From Acanthaster planci (Eukaryota; Echinodermata; Asteroidea; Valvatida; Acanthasteridae): a DNA stretch of 64,000 nucleotides. The notes under the pieces are model-generated. The model was given only the letters and a program-made list of their open reading frames with translations. It had not been told where the DNA came from and ran no database searches. A program made the position numbers and the translations under genes. Positions 1 to 11,500 of this stretch are shown here, piece after piece (the stretch's first letter is position 1; every line of letters begins with the position of its first letter). The DNA is taken from contig NW_019091369.1 in the NCBI RefSeq assembly GCF_001949145.1, positions 564,856-628,855 on the forward strand, given 5' to 3'.

Positions 1-2420
1 CCCCATGGTTGAGAATGATTCCCCAGCCCCAATCTTTACTTGGCGCGCTTTTTAATGACCTGTTTACGATCCTCACCATGAGTTCTCATACCAACGTGCT
101 GCTTCCTTTGATGTTTTTGCCGGTCCACTGAAGAAAAAAAGCTAATCGTGTCAACTCGTAGCCATTCTCAAAGCATGCTTTTCCCATCCTGGACGCACAG
201 AGAGGTTCAAAAACAAGGAGTTGCCCAACACCTCGACATCTTTCGTCAAGTGGAAATTTGTTGGAGTCCGCACCCCGCTATTATTACGCAGGGGCCGAGG
301 GTGGTGAAAGTCATTACAAAAAATGAAACTTGCTCGTAAATTCGACACATTTATTTTTCGTTTGGGACTTTTAACTTTCTTGGATCCCAGAAGCTTGATA
401 TATAATTCCGGCTCCCCGCTGCGAAAAAAAAATGATTTTGAAATGTCACGCAACCCGATCATCAGGCCAGATTTTTTGTCACCCTCATAAATGTCGGATT
501 ACACTCTCCGCGAATAATTCACCGTGTCCTGAGTGGGATATGCCGGGTGCCCGACGCTCATCGCTCCCCTTGGAGTCTGTTCCACTCGCAGCCAATTTAC
601 GCTCGCTTCGAGTATCGGGTGTTGCTGTTAATTCAGAAGTCCAATCTGTACGACAAACAGTGCATTTTCTTTTTATTGTTAATTTTCAACTTCACGCCCT
701 TCTGCTGTACTTGTCCAGATCTGGAATTGTGTTTTGGGTGAAGACTCCCAAGTTGACATATATTCTGAAAGCCCACCACCTTTCGATCGAAATGAACAAA
801 TCAGTTCTTCAATTAAGCAATATGAATTTAATCAATAATTGTCCAGTTTAATAAAGTGCCCCATTAATCATATGGCTTAAAAGGGGCGCAAAACAACTTA
901 TGAGGACAGGTGTATGCATCTTTTTAATTTTCTTGTCAGTTTATTTCTTACTTTATTCTCTTTTTGCCTTCGGTTATAAACGAGCTGAGTTTTAATCGCA
1001 GGAATCCCAAACAGACAAAATTCTCAAGGGAAATTGCGTCAAACTCGTACCTAAACTAGAAAATCAGTACATTGTTGTAGATAAAATAACATTTAACATT
1101 TAATCACATCCATTAGATTTTATTTTGTGGGAGAGAAGACGACTTAATGAAAGTACCAGAGCTGTGTTAAGGATGTAGAAAGATTCTGTTTCTTCAAATG
1201 GCAAACCCTCTTCACCTGCTCCAAGGTAAGGTGTCATTTTTGTTGATGGTTATGACTCCATGGAAGACAGAGGTTGACGCCGAAAAAGGATCAGCATATA
1301 TTTTTTCCAGTTTGTTTATTGTCACAGTTCTCGCATGGCGCGTAATCATTCCGCACTATTATCAATTAAAGTTGGTTTTATGCTGCCTTAACCCCTCATA
1401 GGTCAACTGAGGACACGGAATATTAAAATATTATTGCTCTGACTGGGGCAATCAGAGTTATCGACCCGAGCCATGATATAAAAGAAAGACAGAAACACGC
1501 TAAAAAAAAAACCTTTGGCGGATCTTGCATCTGTGTTATTTTTTACGATGTACGCTCTGCTGATGAATTGAAGCAATTTATGGCCGCGTGTTGCACGGTT
1601 ATGGGATCGTCAAAAGGTGTTACGAGGGTGATTGCCGCATCTTTTGATCTCGGCGAATAAAGCTTGCCATTCGATTCCGACAATCGGTTCCCCAACTTCT
1701 GTGATATTTTTCCCTCCATCCTGGTCGCGCGCCAGAACTTACTGTGCGAAAAAAAAATTCATTGTCGAGCCCTGGAGTTTTCAGCCAGTATCACCACATT
1801 GCATGTATTCGAGGGAACAATGATTAATGGTGTATAGTTGAAATGAGGTGTGAGATGATAAATTATGACGCTACCTTCCGGTACACCACTGTTTATCTAA
1901 AAGAAACTTCACATATGGATGTAAATTTTCGTCCACTTGTGAAATAAACACAAACCGTGTGATTCAGCGACTGCGAAATGCTGTTATAAATTCGGGTCCC
2001 GGTTATGCATGACTTTGACTTCAGAACTGAATATTACAACTTTAAAAAAAAACTTTTCGATTCTTTTACTGCATATACTCAAGCGACGGATATGCTGGGT
2101 GATGGAATCAATTTAAAAGCCGGCTAAATTTCAAAATAGTGCACTCCACGATTGCGGTCATAGAGCCAATGCATATATCGTCGTATTCAGTGGGCTCCAT
2201 TCCCGATTTCCCTTTTTACGATATACCCAATATTGAGGGGAAATATAGAAAACTTGAACAGATGTTTTAAATTGGTTAGAGAAATGCAATCGCCAGCCAA
2301 GCTCAATGTATCACTTTAACAAGTCCCTCAATGAACAAAGACCCAAAAATCACAGAGAAAACAAACGGTTGGTCTTTGAGCCTATCAAAGTTCCCAGGTT
2401 TGACGAGATGTATATGATAA

Positions 2421-2476
2421 CACGTGACACCCCCATGAAGAATATTATCACGTGACACCCCCTCGAAGAATATTAT
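2421..2476. repeat. 28-bp tandem duplication with two CACGTG boxes
   Basis: Two adjacent copies (2421-2448 and 2449-2476) share CACGTGACACCCCC followed by a GAAGAATATTAT end, with only small differences between them. Each begins with the palindromic E-box CACGTG. Whether this is regulatory or a chance duplication cannot be told from sequence. Confidence 0.6.
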
Positions 2477-2874
2477 AGCTCGCGTTTGAATACACCAAAA
2501 CCCATTTTTAAAACTATGCCAATTTTTAAAAATATCGCAGGACAGCCAAATATTCTGTCATTACGTCACCAGGTCATATGTTAATATCACTTAATAGGCC
2601 ACCGACACTGACACTGACTTAATCCTGTATGCTTGTGCACTTGTGGTAGGATCAGACTTTAAGAACCGATATAAGTTTTAATTAATCAACTGTTGTGTCC
2701 TAGTATTTATAATGTTACAGAGATATTTTTATTAACAGAATTTAACTGATTTATGTTGTTTATCCTGCTTTTGCAATTTGCAGGAAATTTTGTACTTGTG
2801 GGTGGAGATGACTGAAACACGAAAAATAAGACATTAAAAAGTATTAGTAGGTGATCCACTGATAATATTCAGAC

Positions 2875-3010
2875 AACTCAATATTATGCAGACTCCATAA
2901 AGACTAATGAAAGCCATGTTTGATTCAATATTTCGTTCTTTATTCAGAACGAAATATTGAATCAAACATGGCTTTCATTAGTCTTTATGGAGTCTGCATA
3001 ATATTGAGTT
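2875..3010. repeat. Perfect inverted repeat, 65-bp arms, 6-bp spacer
   Basis: The left arm (2875-2939) and right arm (2946-3010) are exact reverse complements, separated only by TTATTC. A 13-bp direct repeat, TTAAAAAGTATTA, lies on both sides (2834-2846 and 3009-3021). The perfect match means the palindrome is either recent or artefactual. It could be a fold-back insertion, a replication template-switch product or an assembly error at a fold-back read. No coding capacity is seen. Confidence 0.9.
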
Positions 3011-4622
3011 AAAAAGTATTACTTAGAAGGAGGTTTAAGTAACACCCGTGTCTGGTTATTCTTATTTCCGCCCCTCCCATGACCTTTCGACACATTTTTT
3101 TTCCACCCTGGTCTCGACCACACCACACAACACTGCTCAGCCTGTCCCCTTGAATTATACGATCTTTACCCGCCCCATAAACGGCAAGATCAAAAAGCCC
3201 CGCGAGACAGTGCCGGCCAGGAGCCAGATTATACCTGTCTGTGACCGTCATCGGCTGCGCCCTGTGAGAGACAGATCAGGCGTGTGCGAGGGATGATACC
3301 GCGGAATGCTACCATGGAGCCTGTTATGGGGGAGTGTTTGTTGAAGGCAGTTCGACTGTAAATAAACCTCGACCGGCCTTGATTTCATCTAGTGAGAATA
3401 TGTTATTATGAAGAATAGAAAGGGTTCCGTTTGTTCGTCATCGATGCTTCTGTAATCAACAAGTTGATAGCAGTTTAACCATCGAGCCCATTTGACCTAA
3501 TAGAAATAGAAAACATGCGCTACCCACTCCTTTTCATTGTTTGTTTTTATATGCACTTGTTTGGAAATAACCTTTGAAGTTACTTGTTAGTTACTTACTA
3601 GTTCTCCGGTGTTGCATCTCAATAATGTGGGTAGAAATGTTGGGATTTATTTTCATTGTGAAGATCTGTTTGAAGCCCCGCACCGCTCATACCGAGCTCT
3701 GGAGACTTGAACTCATACTGCAGGGCTTTTGTTAATAGATTTGAGGATTGTGAAAGTTGCGATATTTTCATTTTCTCTGCACCGAGAACTTTGGAACAAA
3801 AATTGCTTTCAATCTGAAGTGTCACAGCTCTAAGCGCGGCTCTGTCCCAGACGTCTGAGGACGCCCGCTGTGGTCCTGACCTTACGGTGTCTTTCAAGCT
3901 AAACAACAAGGTGTGGGGAATTTTCATTCAGTGTCATCGTGCAACACCACTTAATTTCGACTGGTTTTACGAGAAAATTACCTAAAAGCAACACTGCCAA
4001 GTCTGAAGTAAACGTTGGAGTTTTTATTTACTAAAGCAAGACAGGAGGCCTCTTTTCTTGTTCATGGAAAAATATCATGGACTTGTGAAATGGCTAAGGA
4101 CTATTCGAATATTTTTCAAAACACGTGTGACTTCAAAAGGTTCAGTCAGCGTATATGATTATGTTGATAAGTTAAAATGTTTGACAAAATATTAGACAAT
4201 TGCTGGACTCAGAGTCGTTTACTTGCATGCATAGGACCGTTATATATGATAATATCTGGTAATATTTTTAGACTCTCGGAATTGAAGAAGAATCTGCAGT
4301 TCTGTCAAGATACTGCAAATGTGACAGTGGGAGAGATCACATGCAGGGGTCACGTCATGGGTCACTTGATATAAAACCTCGGTTTGATTGTTGGCAACAG
4401 TCCAAGCCATTATTATGACAGACTGGTTTAGACTTGTGTCAGTTATCAAAAATTAATGCAAAGTTTAGGATTTGTACCTTCACACTCCTAAACATCAACA
4501 CTTTTCATTCATGGAGCTCACTTTCATTACTCAATTAAGAGTCAACTTCAAGTGAATAAATTTAGAAACCGCTGATTGCTATGGAAAAATCTTTGGTCGA
4601 GTTAATCTGACCCAGATTACGT

Positions 4623-4628
4623 TTTATT
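4623..4628 (-). terminator. Candidate polyadenylation signal of the Hox gene
   Basis: TTTATT on the plus strand reads AATAAA on the minus strand, about 640 bp after the Hox stop codon. This gives a 3' UTR of ordinary length. The hexamer is common in AT-rich DNA, so this is only a candidate; another copy lies near 4024. Confidence 0.3.
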
Positions 4629-5264
4629 TGACGTGCCAGGGGTTACCCATCTATCCTATACCAAACCACGCCGTACCTAACCTACACAGTAAAACACTTA
4701 GCAGCTTTGGTTTGCAATCCCGTTGGTTTAAAAACCACAAGTCTGATCAAGTAGCTCACAACTACTGCATAAATTCGTCCAAATAAATTCACCATCAGTT
4801 GTGGAATCCAATTGTACTCATCTTTCATAACCCAATCTTTATAACGTGTACCAAATCTTGAATAACTTGGTTTTAAACGCCATACTGATAGATTAAATAC
4901 TTTCACGGTTATTATTGTTGGTCTATGCCATTTATATATCGGCACTTTTAGGCAATTCCTGCTTGATTTCCTTTTTATATTCCGGCAAGAAATAAATAGG
5001 TACGCAAGCGCCGATGAAACGCACACGTACGGGTTGCTACGGAACACATCATAGATAGTCTCGTATTATTATTATAAGAGGTTAGAATGCAAACACTGTA
5101 CCCTCTTAAGGGACGAACCGCCTAGAGAGTAGACTGGCTCATTCAGAATGAGCACGAAATGGTGCTCGTGGGAAGAACATAAGAACAAGCCATCAGAAAG
5201 CGACTGAGAAGTGGTTTCAGACAGGACGCCACGTGACGCATGACCTCATTCTGACGTCATTTCC

Positions 5265-5545
5265 TTAATCGTTTTTCCTCTCGGCTTTCCCGGACCCCTT
5301 GCTTTTCTCCTTCTCGTTCACCTTCTTCTGTTTCATCCGGCGGTTCTGAAACCAGATCTTGACCTGGCGCTCGGTCAAGCTGAGGGACTGGGCTAGTCTA
5401 GCTCTCCTGTCCCTGGTCAGGTATTGGTGAGCCTGGAACTCCTTCTCCAGCTCGAAAATGGTCATCTTGGAGTAGGGGCGACGCTTGGTGCGCCTGGGGA
5501 GGGCGGCTAGCGTGAACATCCAGCCGGGTGGCGGGCCTTCCGTTC
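5265..5545 (-). CDS. Hox exon 2 (homeobox exon)
   Basis: This exon holds the whole homeodomain and a 16-residue basic/acidic tail ending at the TAA at 5265-5267. The acceptor is the AG at 5547-5546, preceded by a short pyrimidine-containing stretch. Helix 3 carries Q at homeodomain position 56 (MKQKK), where many Hox9-11 proteins have M or A. Helix 1 begins [10 protein letters not shown] rather than the common YQTLELEKEF. The exon is GC-rich compared with its flanks. Confidence 0.95.
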
Positions 5546-8500
5546 CTACACGGTGAAAAGTACGACACGAGAAATAATGAGCACTTACCAGGGGGAGGGA
5601 AACGCGGCAATGCAGATTAATCACCTGCCTCTGACTGCACGCTAAAGTCATTGATTACACAACGGCGTAAACTACGCTTGTGATAAAACATTTCATTTTT
5701 TTACATTTGTACCGAGCGTGTAGTTGGGACCGCCAGGTTTTGCAGACCCTTTTTTCAAGAATCTTAAAATTAAACAATGCTGTAACTAAAATTGGACAAA
5801 ACACCGTGCCGGAAACTGAGTGAAAAAACTGAGTTGATTTTTCGTTGGTTATTTGTTGCAAGGGAAATGGTATACAGTAGGCCTATGTTTTCAAATTTAT
5901 TCAACAGTAAATGTATGAAGTTGACAGGATTAAACGAAGCTTAAATGGACAAAAATGTTGTATACCAACATATGCTCAATGCAAAATACTGTAGCTACAA
6001 TAAAAATCTCTGAGAAATGAACCTTGAGCGGTTCTTGGTACGGGTGTATTGAAAGGCAAACTAATTCTCACATTAAAAAGTACATGTACAATCACTTAAA
6101 CCTTTTTCGTGGAAAGGCAAATGTCTTTGAACTCTTTACATTCCTGTTCTTAGAAATATTTTGGACCTTTTTAATCCGCTTGTCTTCGCACTGATATCAA
6201 TCTAGATCAAGGAAACAGCTCAACTGAAACATTCTGCGATTGAGAACACCCTGTGAAATTCACAGCAATCGACCACCCGTCATTTTGCTGTCAACCGGGT
6301 ACCTCGTTAAGTGGGATCGCCCAAGCACGAGCAACTCGACTGATGCATTTACGACGACGCCGTGGAAATGCCCAATTTCCATTTTCCACCTAAAAAATCT
6401 CCCCGAAGTACCCCCACCCCCAAGAAGACCCTTAGTTGACCCCTTAAGTTGGACGGACAGATCACAGACAACCGGATGGTTTTAAGGAGTGATTCTTGCA
6501 ACGCTAGCTTTTTTCAGAGCATGTCCGGTACGGACATACAGTTGTTTCAGATGACACAAGCTTGGCTCGTGGATGTTCGCTGTCGTTGTAACACTTTTTA
6601 TGTATCCTGTGCCAACAAGTTTGATGTCTGCTGATCCTTCTGCGCAGAAGCTCTCGAAAATAGCCCGGCTTCAAGCGACTTGCCATATCCCCACTCGCAC
6701 AACCGATCAAAATTTACCCCTGAGCAACAGCTCTCTGGAAAAAATAAAGTCTTTTCCACCCCCCCCCATAAAGATGGAGATTGATTTTGTTCCCTAAACA
6801 TCAGATGGCCCGAATGAGGGCGTCCAAGTACTTTCGGAATTGTCCTCTTCATTATTCCACAATCGAAACAGATCTTGGCCTTTGGAACCAACCCTCACAT
6901 GTCCATTGTCACTACAAGTCTTCAACATTAAATTGTGTACTCTACGTCTCTTTGGTTTCTTTTGTCAATGGAAGTATACTCTGGCGAAATCGAGTTTCCT
7001 TGAAAGATTAAAAAAAATGCGCATCTTTGACGATAGAGACAAATTGTTGTTCTTGACGGATTTAATTTTTACAGAGGTTTGTGAAACGTATTTTGGAGTA
7101 ACTCCTTTAGAATGTAATCCTCCAGAAACAAATTGGTATCAGGTTAGGATGAGAAGATGGAGTGTCTCACATAGGGTCGACCCAAAAGAATTTAAGCCAA
7201 GACATTTAAAAGTATCAATGTCCTGGAGTAGTAATTACTCAATAATTTCATCAGTTGTCCCGATGCAAGATTTTATCGATTTTGTGCTGGCTGTTTCTTC
7301 CAAGCAAAGTCCATATTAAGACGAAGACTCTTTTCGACTTGCAGGCTGAGCTTGTTCCGTCATGTGCACTTAAGATGTCAATGATAACGAGACATATCCT
7401 TCACTGATGACAACTCTCACCAACAGCTGAAGATAATAGGTCAAAGATACCATAGATGGCGTCCTTCTGACAAACAGTGGTTTGGGAAAGTTTGGCAGGA
7501 TGCCAGGACGCTGCATTTAAAGTATCGCCACGGCCTTCTTAAGCCTTCGGCCCGCTAGACGTCCATGCCTCTTTTCTCTGCCACGCCAGGAATTTAACGA
7601 GGACCCCAAAATTGTTTTATGTGACTTGAAATTTGGCCGAAACTATTCACTGCTCTCATCCAGAAAAGGAAACATTCGGTTAATATTGATCCTATGCCGA
7701 GATTGTCTGTTTCAAATCAAAATGATTTCAAATAAATGGTTCAACTCGGTTTCCATTTGTTGTTGTGTTTCAAGTTTTACATTTTGTTGACTGTTTTTGT
7801 TCTTTGAAACATTCAGTCCTGTGGTTTAAACTTTCGCTACATCCCTGTTCAAATACTTTCTATGTTTGATGGCGAAGAAGGGAAAATCCTCTTCGAAATA
7901 CACAGATTATTATGAAAGAAACTGGCATTTTATAGTTCAGTTGTTTCTGTAAATCGCCTTTAATTTCGATGTAAAGAGAGGCACTCCAACAGTCTATTGT
8001 TAATGCCAAGGATATACCTTCAATTTTCCATTTTCTGTCTCTCTACTGGGCCAGGATGCACACGGAAATATTTTCAGCTGTCCGTCAAATTATTCAACCC
8101 CCCATGCCAATTCTTCGAACGGCTCAGTAACTGGTTTCTAAATTGTGATAAATCACTGTTTTGTGTTTATTAATAGACACCGAATAACGACAGGAACAAA
8201 ACAACATTACATAACCCAATTTACATGAACGTGCCGTTTAGGTTGTTTGGTGGTGCAAGTCCTTGGGAACAGTTGCCGACGATCGACCTGCAAACACGCG
8301 GGAACAACTGAAAAGCTGGGGGGACGATCGCATCATAGCAACGAGATTGGAATAAACACCTTGGCGCTCCTTGGGGATCTCTTTTTTTGTTCATATACCA
8401 TGCAGAAGTATTCATTGTATTATTATGATAAACATGTTTTTTATGGATTGTGGGAATTTCTGAAACTAAGGTTATGGATTTCATTAAGACTATAGTAACT

Positions 8501-11500
8501 TCAAACGTATTTGCTTGAACGGATTTGTATGCGTTCGAAGTATGAAATCGAAATTTATCACTTGGAAATTGGAAATGAATGAATCTGAAAATAGCTGTGA
8601 ATTCAAATAAGATTCAAGGCTAATAAAAACGTCTTGGAAATATATTTCCATTGAAACAATTCAAACCTCAAGGAAAGATTCTTCTTACACCAAATGACAC
8701 CAAATTCAAAAAGATATGGAGATTTAAAATGAACGCTTTCAAGTATACTTTTATCAAATTTGTTTTCCTTCCCCCAAAAAGTTTTACGAACTGGTTCGGT
8801 TCACCTCGGTTTATTTGTTTCTAGACGGTTCTTTCTGACAAACAGCGATTTCGTTAAAATCAGAATAATCGGTTAAACAAATGCCCAAAACGGCCTGAGG
8901 ACAAATACAGCAACCAATTTACTTTAATAGTGGTCTAGAAAATAAGTCTACCTAGTTTCCGATTACTGTTCTTCAGGCATGTATATTTCTCTCTGTTGTT
9001 TTAAGAAATGCTTTTAAAATCATTTCATCTCTTCTTTTTTTTCGTAAATCTTGATGAGCCTGTTTGTGTCCACGTTGTTGTGCACTAGCGAACCCACGCG
9101 CCAAGTTCATCTGTAGGTCAGCCCAAAGGTCGTATTCCAAGTAATATTATAGACATGGATGTAATAAGACCGGTCATATTATCACTGTTCTGATTTCTTT
9201 TCCAGACAAACGGCTATCACCAGACGACGTCAGTGGGCCGTTTAGTTCAGCGCACTCTAACACTTGACAGTGACAGTCACGTAAAGGCAAGTTTAAAAAG
9301 CCATTCGAAGCCATTTGCCCAAGTTTCAGCAACGAAATTTTCGCAAAAATGAGCGGTATGAGCAACTTTTATTATTACTGTCCTCAGAATGTTTACGTCA
9401 AAGTAGGCACTTATAAAGCAACGATAGAATAATGACCACGATTGTGAAATTTTAACCAGTTTTTCTTTGGTGTTCTGAACTCACATGGCTATAATTTTCA
9501 GTAGTTGCACAGATTTTTCATTTTAACTCCCAAAAAGCCGGTTTGTTTCGGGCAATGTCACATCTGATCTTTATGAAATTTGGTATGTGCAAATAAAGAC
9601 ATTCACTATAAGTTCATATGCGAATTTTTAGATCAGTTTGTCACAAGTTTTGTTGTTATGATGACCATATTCTTGATTTGACGGTCTCACGAGAGTCAGC
9701 CAGGTCCCATTTGAACATGTCACTGGCAACAGTTAACATCTTTTGCTTGATCTGTCTCTTAAAGAAATTGGCAGGGACTAAGTCCCATTGTCATTGAAAT
9801 GGCGTCAACATGATACTAAGACATGAGTGCTTAATTGGTTGAAGGTGCGATCGACACAGAAATGTATCGTGAAGACCTCGGAGAAAATTTCGGGGCGGAT
9901 CCACCCATCTTTTTCCATCAGCCTCGACATTTTGAATGTGGAAGGTCCTATGTTAATATTATTCGTCTGTAAGTAGAAAGGTAGCATTGAACAAGTGCAA
10001 TGATTAAGTAGAATTGAACTTACGCCTGTCTAAAACAATCATTCAAATTACACATAAAGTCATTGGTGTAACTATACGGGGAAACAGGTCCTGCCGCCGA
10101 CTGAAGTACGTGTCCCTGTAGCCCCCCCCCCATGATCTCGAAACGTACACAACCGAGATACAAGCCAAATTTAATTTTCTTTCAGTGCCTTGACACGATA
10201 TTCCACCTCCAGGTTTCCCCCCCCCCAGAAATTCCACCCTAGTTACTGGTACGCCACAGTATGAAATCCCTCAATAAGAAACGTTCAGTGCGCGTGACAA
10301 GAAGGCGACATGTGCTAAACCAATTCACTTGCCACGACGGTTGCTGGAAGAATGGGCAATTTCACAAGGACGTTGAGTTCCATTAAAACGTCACTCGATT
10401 TTTGAGTTACTAGCCCTGTAGTTATATAATAATCATCACGGACAATGTAAATTGTCGATATTGTATTTCAGAAACATTACATTGGCATAATGTGTCATTT
10501 TTATAATCTATAAAAACAATACCACTGCACCGTCACAACGGTCTGGCATGAACACTAGGAGCCGGGAGTCACTTTTCACTCCGTGCAAGTTGTAACCTCC
10601 GGCTGGATCAAATTATTGCTTTAAATCTCATTGTAATGAACAGTTAGAAAAATGAATGTATTAGTTTCCATTGTACCTGAATCGGTACGGAATGTAGGCT
10701 CTATATTTGGCCCATCTGCATTGCCAGAATTGGTGATTCTTTCAAGGATAATTCATATTTATTCAAATTTTCTAACTTACTCAAATATTCTGGTAGCTGT
10801 ATTCCTCGGGAGAGGGGCATGTTTTAAAAACTTTTTATTGCGCCTGTTTTGTTTCATTGTCTTTTGATATGTAAGAGTAAAAGATGAAAAACATCACCGA
10901 AAGTTGGTGCAGTTTCTAGAAAACATATATTCGGAAATACTGCCGATTTGTTCCCCTAGATAAAAGATGACAATACTTGGAATCGTGATGACAAGTTGGT
11001 TTACTTTTATGTCATTAGATTGTATTCCTGAAACTATAAGCTTCCAAAGTCATTTTTATCACTTGTGTTGCAACGCTAAGTACATCATGATTTCAGCCCC
11101 TTTAACTTTTCACCACAACCCTTCGTATTTGTTGGTACAAAGATCTTCTCATCAGATGGCGTGAGTTCAAAGGCTGTTTGTATTATGGTGTAAACAGAAG
11201 GCTCTTAAAAAATAAACCAACAAACACAAAACAATGAATAAACAAACATGTCAAAATCTAAATCAACCAAAAACATATCACTAAAAAGTCCTCGAACCGA
11301 AAAGGTCGGCATGCACTGGAATTTTACCATTACACAATACATCAGGGTACACATTTTCTGATTAGCAATTAGTATTAGTAATTAGATGTTGCCACAAGCT
11401 TTGTGTTTGGTCAAGAATTCAGAAAACGGCTCCTCAGGAGTTTCTTCTGCAACATGTTGAAGTTAGTACTGTGCTAGACCAAAATGTGTGAGCAGTCATA

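Larger units (their letters stand above)
1..4600. other. Intergenic DNA downstream of the Hox gene
   Basis: No gene can be supported here. The open frames are short, overlap one another on both strands and show no recognisable domain. The stretch is AT-rich with several A runs. It contains a 28-bp tandem duplication at 2421-2476, a long perfect inverted repeat at 2875-3010 and a somewhat GC-richer block at about 3040-3360 that may be an old repeat. Because the Hox gene reads on the minus strand, this is its 3' flank. Confidence 0.6.

Noticed and set aside
4682-5047. 121-codon minus-strand open frame just after the Hox stop codon
   Set aside because: It lies in the presumed Hox 3' UTR, has no recognisable domain, and its composition (Ile, Val, Tyr, Lys-rich) follows the local AT bias. 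Kept as 3' UTR.
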